DNA from: Lujinxingia vulgaris
Lineage (GTDB): Bacteria > Myxococcota_A > Bradymonadia > Bradymonadales > Bradymonadaceae
Length of the DNA: 64,000 nt
NCBI RefSeq assembly: GCF_007997005.1
Contig: NZ_VOSL01000148.1
Coordinates: 1-64,000, forward strand
Reading direction: 5' to 3'
In this document: positions 52,603 to 61,154 of the stretch, one piece after another
Position numbering within the stretch: the first letter of the stretch is position 1
Layout: the number at the start of each line of letters is the position of its first letter
Position numbers and translations under genes: made by a program
The notes under the pieces: model-generated
What the model was told of the DNA's origin: nothing
What the model saw: only the letters and a program-made list of their open reading frames with translations
The model's database searches: none

Positions 52603-53322
52603 ATGCCCAAACCTTTCCCACTCACTGCTGCCGAGAAGGAGCGCCTCGAAGCGCTGCGCCAGTTCGCGATTTTGGACACCCCGCCCGATGGTGCCTTTGA
52701 TCGCATCGTAAAGCTGGCTGCTCGCCTCTTTGACGCTCCCATCGCACTGGTCTCTCTGGTCGATGAGGATCGCGTCTGGTTCAAGGCGCGCCACGGCATC
52801 GACATCGATGAGGTCGGTCGCGATCCGGGCCTCTGCGCCTCGGTGGTCTTCAGCGACGAAGCGTACATGATCCGCGACGCCCTCGACGATCCCCGAACTC
52901 TGGCTCACCCCCTGGTCGCCGGCGAGTTCGGGCTGCGCTTCTACGCCGCCGCCCCCCTGATCACCCGGCAGGGCCACCGCCTGGGCGCGCTGGCCGTGAT
53001 GGGCTTTGAACCTCGCGACTTCGCTCAGGAGGATCGCGACACCCTCCACGACCTGGCCGCGCTGGTCATGGAGCAGATGGAGCTGCGCCTGACCACCCGC
53101 AAACTTCTGGGGAGTTTGGAGCGCTTCATCACCAACCTCCACGACCTGCAAGAGCCCGAGCGCTTCATCACCCTCTGCGCCTGGACCAAATCCATCCGCG
53201 TGGGCGACGAGTGGATGACCTTCGAGCACTTTCTGCGCAGCAAGCTCGGCTTAAGCGTCACCCACGGCATCCACCCCGACGCCGCGGAGAAGTTCGGTAA
53301 CTCCACCGACGACGAGGGCTAA
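52603..53322 (+). CDS. GAF-domain sensor protein
   Basis: This 239-residue cytoplasmic protein has one GAF domain at about residues 10-165: ERLEALRQFAILDTPPDGAFDRIVKLAARLFDAPIALVSLVDEDRVWFKARHGID-type sequence, with GLCASVVFSDEAYMIRDALDDPR. This is the pattern found in GAF proteins fused to kinases or cyclases. Here the remainder is a short helical tail and a conserved-looking WTKSIRVGDEWMTFEHFLRSKLG. No output domain exists. It may bind a small ligand and act in trans. ATG 52603 follows TTTTGGAG. Confidence 0.85.
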   Translation: MPKPFPLTAAEKERLEALRQFAILDTPPDGAFDRIVKLAARLFDAPIALVSLVDEDRVWFKARHGIDIDEVGRDPGLCASVVFSDEAYMIRDALDDPRTLAHPLVAGEFGLRFYAAAPLITRQGHRLGALAVMGFEPRDFAQEDRDTLHDLAALVMEQMELRLTTRKLLGSLERFITNLHDLQEPERFITLCAWTKSIRVGDEWMTFEHFLRSKLGLSVTHGIHPDAAEKFGNSTDDEG

Positions 53323-53332
53323 GCCCCCCGGC

Positions 53333-53746
53333 TCAGGTGCACTCGCGCTCGTTGCAGTTGATCATCCACGGTATGCCAAAACGATCGTGGAGCGTCCCGA
53401 AACGCAGCGCCCAGAAGGTCTTCTCCAGAGGCATCGTCACCTCGCCGCCTTCGGCCAGCGCCGCGAAGACGCGCTCGGCCTCCTCCGGCGTCTCAAACTG
53501 CAGCGACACCGAGAACCCCTGCGGCGCTTTAAAGGTGGCGTTCATGGTGTCGGAGGCCATCAGCACCTGCTCACCCACCTCCAGACAGGCGTGCATCACC
53601 GAGTTCTGATGTTCCGGCGCCATATGCTCGGCTGCCGGCGACTCCGAGACCACCTGCATGGTGAGCTTGCCGCCCAGCACCCCGGCGTAGAACTCGAAAG
53701 CCTCTTTGCAGTTTTTATCGAAGTTCAAATAGGTCACGATCTTCAT
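53333..53746 (-). CDS. VOC/PhnB-type glyoxalase-fold protein
   Basis: This 137-residue protein is of the PhnB-like VOC family: IVTYLNFDKNCKEAFEFYAGVLGGKL, MHACLEVGEQVLMASD, FSVSLQFETPEEAERVFAALAEGG, MPLEKTFWALRFGTLHDRFGIPWMIN. Such proteins are common companions of ECF42 sigma factors. ATG 53746 has a GGGAG site. An ECF42-type promoter lies 71-97 bases upstream. It lies downstream of the YciI gene on the same strand. Its substrate is unknown. Confidence 0.9.
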   Translation of the reverse strand: MKIVTYLNFDKNCKEAFEFYAGVLGGKLTMQVVSESPAAEHMAPEHQNSVMHACLEVGEQVLMASDTMNATFKAPQGFSVSLQFETPEEAERVFAALAEGGEVTMPLEKTFWALRFGTLHDRFGIPWMINCNERECT

Positions 53747-53816
53747 AACGTACTCCCTGTGCGAGTCGACATCACGTTGCCGGCTGCGGACCATCCCCGG
53801 CCGGCTTCAACCCCTG

Positions 53817-53843
53817 GTCGAAGCGCGACACACGCGATCGACA
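53817..53843 (-). promoter_or_regulatory. ECF42-type promoter of the VOC gene
   Basis: On the minus strand TGTCGA (complement of 53838-53843), a 17-base spacer and CGAC (complement of 53817-53820) are seen. This is the reported ECF42 pattern, -35 TGTCGA with -10 CGA/TC. It is 71 bases before the VOC start codon. Confidence 0.7.
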
Positions 53844-53857
53844 TCGAGAGGAAAAAA

Positions 53858-54196
53858 TCAGCCCTCGACGTCGAGCTCCCGCGCTGGCCGAATCTCAATC
53901 GAGCCCACCTGCGCCGGCGGAATGCCCGAGGCGATGCGAATCGCCTCATTAAGATCGCGCGCTTCGATCAGATAAAAGCCCGCCAGCTGCTCCTTGGTCT
54001 CCGCAAAAGGACCGTCGGTCACGGTCACCTCCCCGCGGCGCACCCGCACGGTGGTCGCCGTCTCCACGCTCATCAAGGGTTGACCTCCCAGGTACACGCC
54101 GCGCTCCTGAAGCTCCTGGCCGTAGGCCGCGCAAACCTTGTCGTCGACGCCGCGAATCGCCTCTTCTTCGCCGTACACCAGACAGACATACTTCAT
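53858..54196 (-). CDS. YciI-family (DGPF) protein
   Basis: This 112-residue YCII-related protein opens MKYVCLVYGEE and has the motif that names the group, DGPF, at residues 61-64 (TVTDGPFAETKEQLAGFYLIE). DGPF proteins are the usual targets of ECF42 sigma factors. It lies between the sigma factor and the VOC gene, all on one strand, and has its own ECF42-like promoter. The ferredoxin-like fold is known. Its reaction is not. Confidence 0.93.
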   Translation of the reverse strand: MKYVCLVYGEEEAIRGVDDKVCAAYGQELQERGVYLGGQPLMSVETATTVRVRRGEVTVTDGPFAETKEQLAGFYLIEARDLNEAIRIASGIPPAQVGSIEIRPARELDVEG

Positions 54197-54288
54197 AAAA
54201 ACCTCCGTGGGTTGGGGGAGTTAAAAAAACGCGCAGCGAGGATCGCATACGCGCCCGACTTCCGGCGTTGCCTTACGCTCATCCTGTA

Positions 54289-54315
54289 GTCGAAGAAGCA
54301 CAGCCGCGATCGACA
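54289..54315 (-). promoter_or_regulatory. ECF42-type promoter of the YciI gene
   Basis: Minus-strand TGTCGA (complement of 54310-54315), 17 bases, then CGAC (complement of 54289-54292). It is the same layout as at 53817-53843, and both start TGTCGATCGCG. It is 93 bases before the YciI start codon. Confidence 0.72.
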
Positions 54316-54360
54316 CGCCTCATTGATGCATCGGTAATTAAACACCGCGCCCCGGCGACC

Positions 54361-55626
54361 TTAACCGTCGAGTTCCTGAAGACGCCTGCTCAGAAAACGG
54401 CGCTCGGGCTCAAGTTCCGTCAGCTCAAGCGCGCGCCGGTAGGCCACGCGTGCATCTTCCCTTCGCCCCAACCTTCGGTAAAGATCGGCTCGGGCGGCGT
54501 GCGCCAGGTGATAATTCTTGAGCGCATCGTCGCGCAGAAGCGCCTCCACAAGCTCCAGACCCGCCGCGGGCCCGTCGCGCATCGCCAGGGCCACCGCCCG
54601 GTTGAGCGCCACCACTGGCGAGTCGGAGGCCTCATAGAGAAGATCATAGAGGGCCACGATCTCCGCCCAGTCGGTCGCCTCAAAGGTCTCAGCGCGGGCG
54701 TGCACCGCGGCGATCGCCGCCTGCAGCGCATAGCTTCCGACCTCGCCAGTGGCGAACGCGCGCGCCACATACGCCCGCCCCTCCTCCATAAGCTCGCGAT
54801 CCCACAACGCGCGATCCTGATCTTCCAGGAGCACCAGGTCGCCCCGGGCATCGGTCCGCGCCACGCGCCGCGACTCGCTTAAGAGCATCAAGGCCACAAG
54901 GCCCAGCGCCTCCCCGTCGGGCTCGTCGAGAAGATCCACCACAAGCCTCCCCAGCCCGATCGCCTCCAGGCAGAGTTCTCGACGAATCAACGCATCTCCC
55001 GAGCTCGCCGCATACCCCTCATTAAAGACCAGGTAGATCACGCTGAGCACCGCCTCCAACCGCATCGGGATGTCGGCCGCCTCGGGGATGGCGTAAGGAA
55101 TCTTCGCGCTCTGGATCTTTCGTTTGGCCCGCACAATACGCTGCGCCAGCGTGGGCGCGCGCAACAGAAACGCCCGCGCGATCTCCTCGGTACTCAGCCC
55201 GCAGACCTCTCTTAAGGTGAGCGCCACCTGCGCCTCACGGCTCAGCGCGGGATGGCAGCAGGTAAAGATCAGACGCAGCCGGTCGTCCTCAAAGACGGTC
55301 GCGTCCACCAGCGCCTGCTCCGGCGTCGCCTCACTGGCCGAGGGCTCCCCGGCCGCCACCAGCGCCAACTTCTCGCGGTAGCGCACCCGCCGACGCAGCC
55401 GGTCGATCCCCTTAAAACGCGCCGTCGAGATCAGCCAGGCCCGCGGGTTTGCCGGCAGCTGCAGCGCCCCGCCATCATCCACCCAGCTCTGCATCGCCAC
55501 AATCCAGGCCTCGTGCAGCGCGTCTTCGGCCAGCTCAAAATCCCCCAGCAAACGAATCAGCGTCGCACGCGCCGCCGGCGCGTGCTCCCGGTAGAGCGCA
55601 TCAAACCCACCATCCACATCTCTCAT
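54361..55626 (-). CDS. ECF42-group RNA polymerase sigma factor with TPR-like C-terminus
   Basis: This 421-residue sigma factor has region 2 (residues 5-80, DALYREHAPAARATLIRLLGDFELAEDALHEAWIVAM-like), region 4 (about 110-170, IFTCCHPALSREAQVALTLREVCGLSTEEIARAFL) and a long helical C-terminal extension with TPR-like repeats (residues 185-421). This is the ECF42/COG4941 design, with no anti-sigma factor, where the extension is thought to regulate activity. The YciI/DGPF and VOC genes downstream carry matching promoters. I see no such promoter before the sigma gene itself, so no autoregulation is evident. Confidence 0.93.
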   Translation of the reverse strand: MRDVDGGFDALYREHAPAARATLIRLLGDFELAEDALHEAWIVAMQSWVDDGGALQLPANPRAWLISTARFKGIDRLRRRVRYREKLALVAAGEPSASEATPEQALVDATVFEDDRLRLIFTCCHPALSREAQVALTLREVCGLSTEEIARAFLLRAPTLAQRIVRAKRKIQSAKIPYAIPEAADIPMRLEAVLSVIYLVFNEGYAASSGDALIRRELCLEAIGLGRLVVDLLDEPDGEALGLVALMLLSESRRVARTDARGDLVLLEDQDRALWDRELMEEGRAYVARAFATGEVGSYALQAAIAAVHARAETFEATDWAEIVALYDLLYEASDSPVVALNRAVALAMRDGPAAGLELVEALLRDDALKNYHLAHAARADLYRRLGRREDARVAYRRALELTELEPERRFLSRRLQELDG

Positions 55627-55906
55627 CCCAACTCCCCTGCCCGGCGCGAACTTAACCCGACCACGCGCTCACTCTGCCGTCTTCTCCGTCTCCCCTCAAG
55701 GCCCCTCCCCCCGTCACTTCACCCTTTCGGGCGAAAAGCTGTGCGCTTTCGATTTGCTCGATTCGTAACAATCTGTTAACAGCCTCCTGTTACCTATATC
55801 CCTCGCAGGGGCGAGTCCGACGCGCGGCAGCAGTTCTGCACGCACCCCATCCCTGAGATTTTCAAACACATCGATCCTCACGCGTTTTTCTCCACAGGAG
55901 TCCCCT

Positions 55907-58492
55907 ATGACCCTCTCGCGCTTTCGAAACTCCCGTCGAAGCCTCATTGCCCTGAGCGGCGCGATGGCGCTGAGCCTTGCCGCCTGCGGTGGAGGCGACG
56001 ATGAAATCAACGTCACCTGCGGCGAGGGCACCGTCGAAGAAGACGGCAGCTGCGTGGTCGCCGAACCCACCGCCTGCGGCGAAGGCACCGTCGAAAACGA
56101 CGAAGGTCTCTGCGTGGTCGTCGAGCCCACCACCTGCGGCGAAGGCACCACCCGCGCCGACGACGGCAGCTGCGTGCCGGCCGAAGACGCCTGCACCGCC
56201 GGCACCGTCCTCAACATCGAGAGCGGCCGTTGCGTGCCCACCGCCGACGTCTGCGAAGAGGGCACCCTCTGGAGCGAAGACGCCCAGCGCTGCGCCCCTG
56301 AGGCCCGCTGCCAGCCCGGCGACATCATCCTCGATGGCCTCTGCTTTTCCGAAGCCGAACAGCTCGCCCGCGACGCCGACGTCACCCTCGACGCCGAGGG
56401 TAAGGTCGGCGAAGAGTCCGGCGTGATGCTGGAGCTCGTCGAAGGCGAGCGTCAGATCGTGGCCGGCACCCTGGGCGCGCCGGTCCTCGACGCCGACGGC
56501 GTGCCCGTCCCGGTCAAACCCGCCATCTCTTTTGAAGGCCAGTTCGGCGACCTCGTGCACGTCTCGGTCCATGACCTGGGCCTCCCCGACGCCGCCTTCC
56601 GCGTCATCGGCCCCAGGGGCTACGAGCGCTTCAGCGGCAACCTGGGCCAGGGCGTCAACGCCCGCCAGCTCTTCCTCACCGAGGAGGGCACCTACACCGT
56701 GCAGATCATCCCCGGCGCCCTCAGCGGCGACGAGGAGCGCTCCAACGCCTACGGCGGCACCGACTGGCGCTACGTGGCCACCTTCGAGCACCAGGGTCAG
56801 GCCGAGCCCACCGCGCTAAGCGATGATCAGGCCTACACCATCGACTTGAGCCAGCCCGGCCAGAACTACTTCGTCGTCGACGCTGGCGTCGATGCCGAGG
56901 CCATCGAGCTTGAGCTTGAGCACATCCCCGAAAACTACGAGCTGATCGCCTACTTCGACAGCCAGCTCCTGGAGAGCAACCCTCAGTTTCTCCTGCAGCT
57001 CGCCGGCATGGAAGGCTCCATTGGCATCAGCCTTCGCGAGGTCTTCCCGCCGGCCGGCGCCCACCTGCCAATGGCCAACGCGATCATGCAAGACGGCGCC
57101 ATCATTCTCGACTGGTACCACCGCACCCCGGGGGGCGATGAGGCCCAGGTTCGCCTCAATACCCCCATCAGCGTGCCCGCCGGCGACTCCATCACCCGCG
57201 AAGTCACCGTGAAGGCCGGCGAGATCTTCGCCGGCAGCTTCAGCCGTGGCATGGGCGGGTTCTTCGGTGCCACCATCGCCACCAACCCCGGCGCTCTGGA
57301 TATGGAGATCCGCGACGAAGCCGACGACGTCATCTTCTCGCGCGAAGGCACCAGCGGCGTGGATGATAATGATGAGACCTTCCCCGGCTACTTCTTCGAG
57401 CGCGCCGCGGCCGACACCACCTTTACGGTCACTCTGACCAACCCCGACGCCGAAAACGACGTCGAGAACATCATGTGGCGCCTGCGCCGTCAGCAGGCCC
57501 GCCAGCTCGGCGACATGGTCGGCGGCCGCATGCGCCAGATCGCCTACGACCAGTTCATGCCCCCGGGCTACCACATCTTCACCGAGTTCTCGGCCGACTT
57601 CGATTGGATCGGCCAGCTCTTTTTCAACCTGGGCGGTGAGTCGATCGAACCCGAGGTGATGGCGCAGCTCTTCAACGTCTACGACCGTTTCCTCACCCCC
57701 ACCGAAGACGTCTTCATCGGGGACGCCTACGGCTCCAACGTCTCACTCACCGGCCTTGAGGGCGACTACATCTTCAGCTTCACGCTGGGCAACCAGTCCT
57801 CCTTCGGAAACCTGGCCTCCCTTCAAATCCTGCTGGTCGAAGCCCTGGCGCTCGCCCCTGGCGAGACGCTGGAGACCTCCTACGAAGCCCAGGCCAACGA
57901 GCTTGTGAACGTCACCTCCCAGAGCAGCATCGGCAGCTCCGCGCTCAACCTGACGGTCACCAACCCCGGCGGCGTCGAGATCTACAATGGCCCGATGAAC
58001 TCCTCCTTGCGTCTTCTGCTCGAAGAAGCGGGCACCTACACCTTCTCCTATGCGCTGAGCGGTGAAGAGCGGGGCTGGTTCCTCTCCGAGCCCACAGTCC
58101 TCAGCCTGGGCACGGTGCCGATGGTCACGCTCAACGACATCGACCTCCCGGAGACCGTCGCACTGGAGCGCAGCGCCAACCTGTGGGCGGGACCCAACGC
58201 CGCCTTCGTCGCCGTGCGCGTTGATGAGGCGCTTCCGGCGTCCTCCTACCCGCTCATCTTTACCAGCGCGACCAGCGGCGACCCGGCACAGCCCGTCTTC
58301 AACGGTCTCAACGTCAACCGCGCCAACTCGGTCGATGATCCTTACGTCGGTTATATCAGCTTCTACGGCAGCGTACTGACAGGAAGCGTGTTGGCGCAGC
58401 CGGGTCTCTACATCGTCGAGGCCAACTTCAACGGTGCGTTCCCCGACACGACCAGTGGCGACCTCACGATCTCGCTGGGCACCAACCTCTGA
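55907..58492 (+). CDS. Large lipoprotein with repeated CGEGT Cys modules
   Basis: This 861-residue lipoprotein has lipobox LAAC (C27). Residues 35-135 hold six short Cys modules of the form CGEGTVEEDGSCV, repeated with variations, like the two in the vWA lipoprotein. The rest is a series of beta-rich repeats of about 130-150 residues that alternate hydrophobic and acidic patches (for example AGSFSRGMGGFFGATIATNPGALDMEI and QANELVNVTSQSSIGSSALNLTVTNPGG). It resembles pre-peptidase C-terminal type beta-sandwich repeats, but I cannot name the family. It should be exposed on the cell surface. A strong terminator follows. Confidence 0.78.
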   Translation: MTLSRFRNSRRSLIALSGAMALSLAACGGGDDEINVTCGEGTVEEDGSCVVAEPTACGEGTVENDEGLCVVVEPTTCGEGTTRADDGSCVPAEDACTAGTVLNIESGRCVPTADVCEEGTLWSEDAQRCAPEARCQPGDIILDGLCFSEAEQLARDADVTLDAEGKVGEESGVMLELVEGERQIVAGTLGAPVLDADGVPVPVKPAISFEGQFGDLVHVSVHDLGLPDAAFRVIGPRGYERFSGNLGQGVNARQLFLTEEGTYTVQIIPGALSGDEERSNAYGGTDWRYVATFEHQGQAEPTALSDDQAYTIDLSQPGQNYFVVDAGVDAEAIELELEHIPENYELIAYFDSQLLESNPQFLLQLAGMEGSIGISLREVFPPAGAHLPMANAIMQDGAIILDWYHRTPGGDEAQVRLNTPISVPAGDSITREVTVKAGEIFAGSFSRGMGGFFGATIATNPGALDMEIRDEADDVIFSREGTSGVDDNDETFPGYFFERAAADTTFTVTLTNPDAENDVENIMWRLRRQQARQLGDMVGGRMRQIAYDQFMPPGYHIFTEFSADFDWIGQLFFNLGGESIEPEVMAQLFNVYDRFLTPTEDVFIGDAYGSNVSLTGLEGDYIFSFTLGNQSSFGNLASLQILLVEALALAPGETLETSYEAQANELVNVTSQSSIGSSALNLTVTNPGGVEIYNGPMNSSLRLLLEEAGTYTFSYALSGEERGWFLSEPTVLSLGTVPMVTLNDIDLPETVALERSANLWAGPNAAFVAVRVDEALPASSYPLIFTSATSGDPAQPVFNGLNVNRANSVDDPYVGYISFYGSVLTGSVLAQPGLYIVEANFNGAFPDTTSGDLTISLGTNL

Positions 58493-58511
58493 GCCTCATG
58501 GAGGTGACGTG

Positions 58512-58546
58512 AAAAAAGCCGCGCCCCTCTCGGGCGCGGCTTTTTT
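58512..58546 (+). terminator. Rho-independent terminator
   Basis: AAAAAAGCCGCGCCC pairs with GGGCGCGGCTTTTTT across a short loop. Both flanks have A and T runs, so it may act on both the lipoprotein and the leftward helicase transcript. Confidence 0.9.
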
Positions 58547-58594
58547 CGTTTCGCCATCTCCCATGTTCAGGCGCCCGCGTGACGCGCCCGCCGC

Positions 58595-60298
58595 TCAGTT
58601 CGGCCAGCTCGACTTCGCAAACACATAAAGGCGCAGCATCGCCCGCGAGGCCGCCACATAACGAAGCTCCTGCGAATACCAGTCGTCGTCGACGTCGACA
58701 TCGACCAGGATCACCACCTCGGCCTCCAGACCTTTAAAGGACTGAATCGTGGTGAAGAGCACACCCTGCCCGCGCTCGGCGATCTCATATACGAGCCTCA
58801 CTCCGCCCAGCTCCTCCGGCGCCCCGGGGGTGGAACGCTCCGGGCTGTGCGGGCTCAAGATCACCACCTGATCGAGCGCGACGCCGTCCCGATCGGTCAG
58901 CTGCTCCAGGAGCTCCGCCAACTTCTTCTGCATCTTCGACGGACCCCACATCGGGTAAACCGTGGTGGGTTCGCCAGCCGGCGCCAGCGCGTGGGGGTGC
59001 ATCGGGGTGTCGATGAGCTGGTTGAGATCTTCGCAAATCTCATGAGTGGTGCGGAAGTTCTCGCTCAGCATAAAAAGCATCCCATCATCGGGCACGCAGG
59101 AGGGCCGCCCGAAGATGGTCTGGCGCTCGTCGTAAAAGATCCAGCGATGCCCCTGCTGCGGATCGGCCAGCGACTCGTCGAGCACCGCCCACCAGTCCTC
59201 GCCAAAGTCCTGCCCCTCATCGACGATGATGGCATCCCAGCCCCGCACCTCTGGATGCCCCTCCACGATGGCGTCGAGCAGGATCGCGGCGCTCCTGTTC
59301 ATCCAGAAGTCCGCGCTCTCCTCGCGCGCTGCCCCCCGCGGCGGCCCGAAGGGTCGGCCCAGCAGCGTCGCCGCCCGCTCACACAACCCGTGAAAATGCG
59401 TGACTTCAATGCTGCCCTTAAAACCCTCGCCGCGCTTCTCAATGCACTCGGCCAGATGCTCGGCGAGCCCGATGTTGAAACAGGTCAACAAGACCCGCTT
59501 GCCGCGTCGCGCCATCTCCCGCGCGGCGTGCAGCGCCAGCAAGGTCTTCCCCGTTCCCGCCCCACCCTGCACCCGCACCCGGGGGTTGGCCATCAACCCG
59601 CGCACCACCGACTGCTGATGTTCGGAGAGCTTAATGAGCGACTCGCGCTCCCGATCCAGGCTGGCCGCCCGCGTCTCAAAAGGCACCTCCACATCGGGGC
59701 TGATCACCGCACACGCCGCCTCGAAATCCGGCGGACTCAAGGGCGCAATCCGCACCGGGAGTTTCGCGCCATGAAAGGCCATGATGCGCGCGATGGCGTC
59801 CTCCAGGTCGCCGGTTAACTCCCGGGAGCACAGAAGCACCTCCGGCGGAAAATCCAGCGTCTCTTTGCTCGGCCCCGGCCCGAAGGGAAACGCCACCGCC
59901 CAGCCGTACAGCAAGGGAAACTGGCGGGTGCGCGTGGTGCCGATCGCCCGACGCATCGGATCGCCCAGACCTTTGACGATATGCTCGATCTGGCCGCGGG
60001 CCTGCTCCGCCGGGCTCTTCGTCAGGCGCTCGCGACGCCCGTCGTGTTTCTTGCGGTACCACTGACCACCGTCACGCTCGATGCCCGATCCCTTGCACTC
60101 CACCACCAGCATCCCCAGCTCGCGATGCACCACCAGAAAGTCCACCTCCCCCTGCCCCCCGTTTTGCCGGAGGTAGGGCAGGCTGTGGTACACCCGAAAA
60201 TCATCGCTGAGCTTGTCGCGAAAACGCTCCCAGAGCTCGCGCTCGGCGCGCCGTTTGAGCTCAACCTTCGGCGGGTGCGCGGGAATCATGATGGCCAT
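58595..60298 (-). CDS. NERD nuclease-domain plus UvrD-like helicase
   Basis: This 567-residue protein fuses an N-terminal NERD domain with a superfamily I helicase. The nuclease-like residues are kept: E51, D53 in GEVDFLV, and E67-x-K69 in VECKG, the PD-(D/E)xK-type pattern. The helicase has Walker A GGAGTGKT (K251), Walker B IIVDEGQDF, motif III-like WIFYDERQTIF, motif IV-like LSENFRTT and late motifs FTTIQSFKGLEAEVV and YVAASRAM. It should be DNA repair or defence related. ATG 60298 follows GGAGG. It is not next to other defence genes. Confidence 0.88.
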   Translation of the reverse strand: MAIMIPAHPPKVELKRRAERELWERFRDKLSDDFRVYHSLPYLRQNGGQGEVDFLVVHRELGMLVVECKGSGIERDGGQWYRKKHDGRRERLTKSPAEQARGQIEHIVKGLGDPMRRAIGTTRTRQFPLLYGWAVAFPFGPGPSKETLDFPPEVLLCSRELTGDLEDAIARIMAFHGAKLPVRIAPLSPPDFEAACAVISPDVEVPFETRAASLDRERESLIKLSEHQQSVVRGLMANPRVRVQGGAGTGKTLLALHAAREMARRGKRVLLTCFNIGLAEHLAECIEKRGEGFKGSIEVTHFHGLCERAATLLGRPFGPPRGAAREESADFWMNRSAAILLDAIVEGHPEVRGWDAIIVDEGQDFGEDWWAVLDESLADPQQGHRWIFYDERQTIFGRPSCVPDDGMLFMLSENFRTTHEICEDLNQLIDTPMHPHALAPAGEPTTVYPMWGPSKMQKKLAELLEQLTDRDGVALDQVVILSPHSPERSTPGAPEELGGVRLVYEIAERGQGVLFTTIQSFKGLEAEVVILVDVDVDDDWYSQELRYVAASRAMLRLYVFAKSSWPN

Positions 60299-60644
60299 CT
60301 CGTCCTCCAATCCGAATCATCCACACCACGAGGAAAAGCGCATCAACGCGCCCCCCGCTCGGCTCATTCGATCGTTCACAGACGCCCGATCGGGCGCATC
60401 GTCGTAACATAACGTATCGATGCGTTTTCGACACCCCCCAGTGCCTCCTCGCACGTCTCACCCGCGGCGTTGCACCAACTAAACAATTTAGAAACAGTTG
60501 AAACGAATTTGAATCAAGACCGCTCCATTTTGAGACATCGCAGGCCTTCGACCACGTAGCTTCGCCGAATTTTCAGGTTGGCACGCCTCTCGCAAAGCTC
60601 ATCTTCCGAGAAACGAACCATCCCCCAAACCATGGACGACGACG
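60299..60644. other. 346-bp divergent gap between helicase and rhodanese genes
   Basis: No gene is seen. The AT-rich stretch at 60479-60510 includes CTAAACAATTTAG, which weakly resembles the operators at 61103 and 61970. Promoters of both genes should lie here. Confidence 0.35.
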
Positions 60645-60998
60645 ATGACATTCAACCTGACAACCCTGGCGCTGATCGCGCTGGTCATCCTCATCGCCCT
60701 GTCGATCGTGAGGAAGAAGATGAACTTTATCGATCCCCAGACCGCTCGCCAGCTCGTCGACGAAGGCGCCCTTCTGGTCGATGTGCGCACCCCTCAAGAG
60801 TACAACGAGCGCCATATCCCCGGCGCCCTGAACCTGCCGCTGCAGGAGCTGGAGGCTCGCACCGCCGAGCTGCCAAAAGACCGCACGCTGGTGCTCTACT
60901 GCCGCTCGGGAAACCGAAGCTCGATGGCCCGCCGCTTCCTGCTCTCCAAGGGTTATGAGGAGGTCCACGACCTGGGCGCCATCACCAGCTGGCGCTGA
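60645..60998 (+). CDS. Membrane-anchored rhodanese
   Basis: This 117-residue protein has an N-terminal membrane helix (residues 5-23, LTTLALIALVILIALSIV) and a single rhodanese domain. The active cysteine is C86 in YCRSGNRS, a six-residue loop typical of sulfurtransferases, and the DVRTPQEYNERHIPGALNLP segment is standard. It can carry persulfide sulfur at the membrane. It opens the sulfur-handling cluster that continues with ArsR-rhodanese, DoxX, DsrE-like and SoxB-like genes. It has no clear Shine-Dalgarno site. Confidence 0.9.
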   Translation: MTFNLTTLALIALVILIALSIVRKKMNFIDPQTARQLVDEGALLVDVRTPQEYNERHIPGALNLPLQELEARTAELPKDRTLVLYCRSGNRSSMARRFLLSKGYEEVHDLGAITSWR

Positions 60999-61004
60999 TC
61001 TGAA

Positions 61005-61040
61005 GCCCCGCTGGCAAGGCACAGCGCTTGCCAGCGGGGC
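61005..61040 (+). terminator. 14-bp perfect hairpin after the rhodanese gene
   Basis: GCCCCGCTGGCAAG at 61005-61018 pairs with 61027-61040 around an 8-base loop. It lacks a T run, so it is either a weak terminator or an mRNA-stabilising end. Confidence 0.5.
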
Positions 61041-61102
61041 CATTCCGACCAGACGTCTGGAAATAGAATCCACCTCCTCACCGCTTAGCCCTTCGACGAG
61101 AT

Positions 61103-61123
61103 TTAAACGATCATCGAATCGTT
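61103..61123. promoter_or_regulatory. ArsR-rhodanese operator 1
   Basis: TTAAACGATCATCGAA at 61103-61118 overlaps an inverted repeat AACGAT-CATCGA-ATCGTT (61106-61123). It lies 31 bases before the ArsR-rhodanese start codon, as expected for autoregulation. A near-identical copy precedes doxX. Confidence 0.65.
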
Positions 61124-61154
61124 CGTTTGAAAGCCCCGCAGCATCGGAGTCGCC

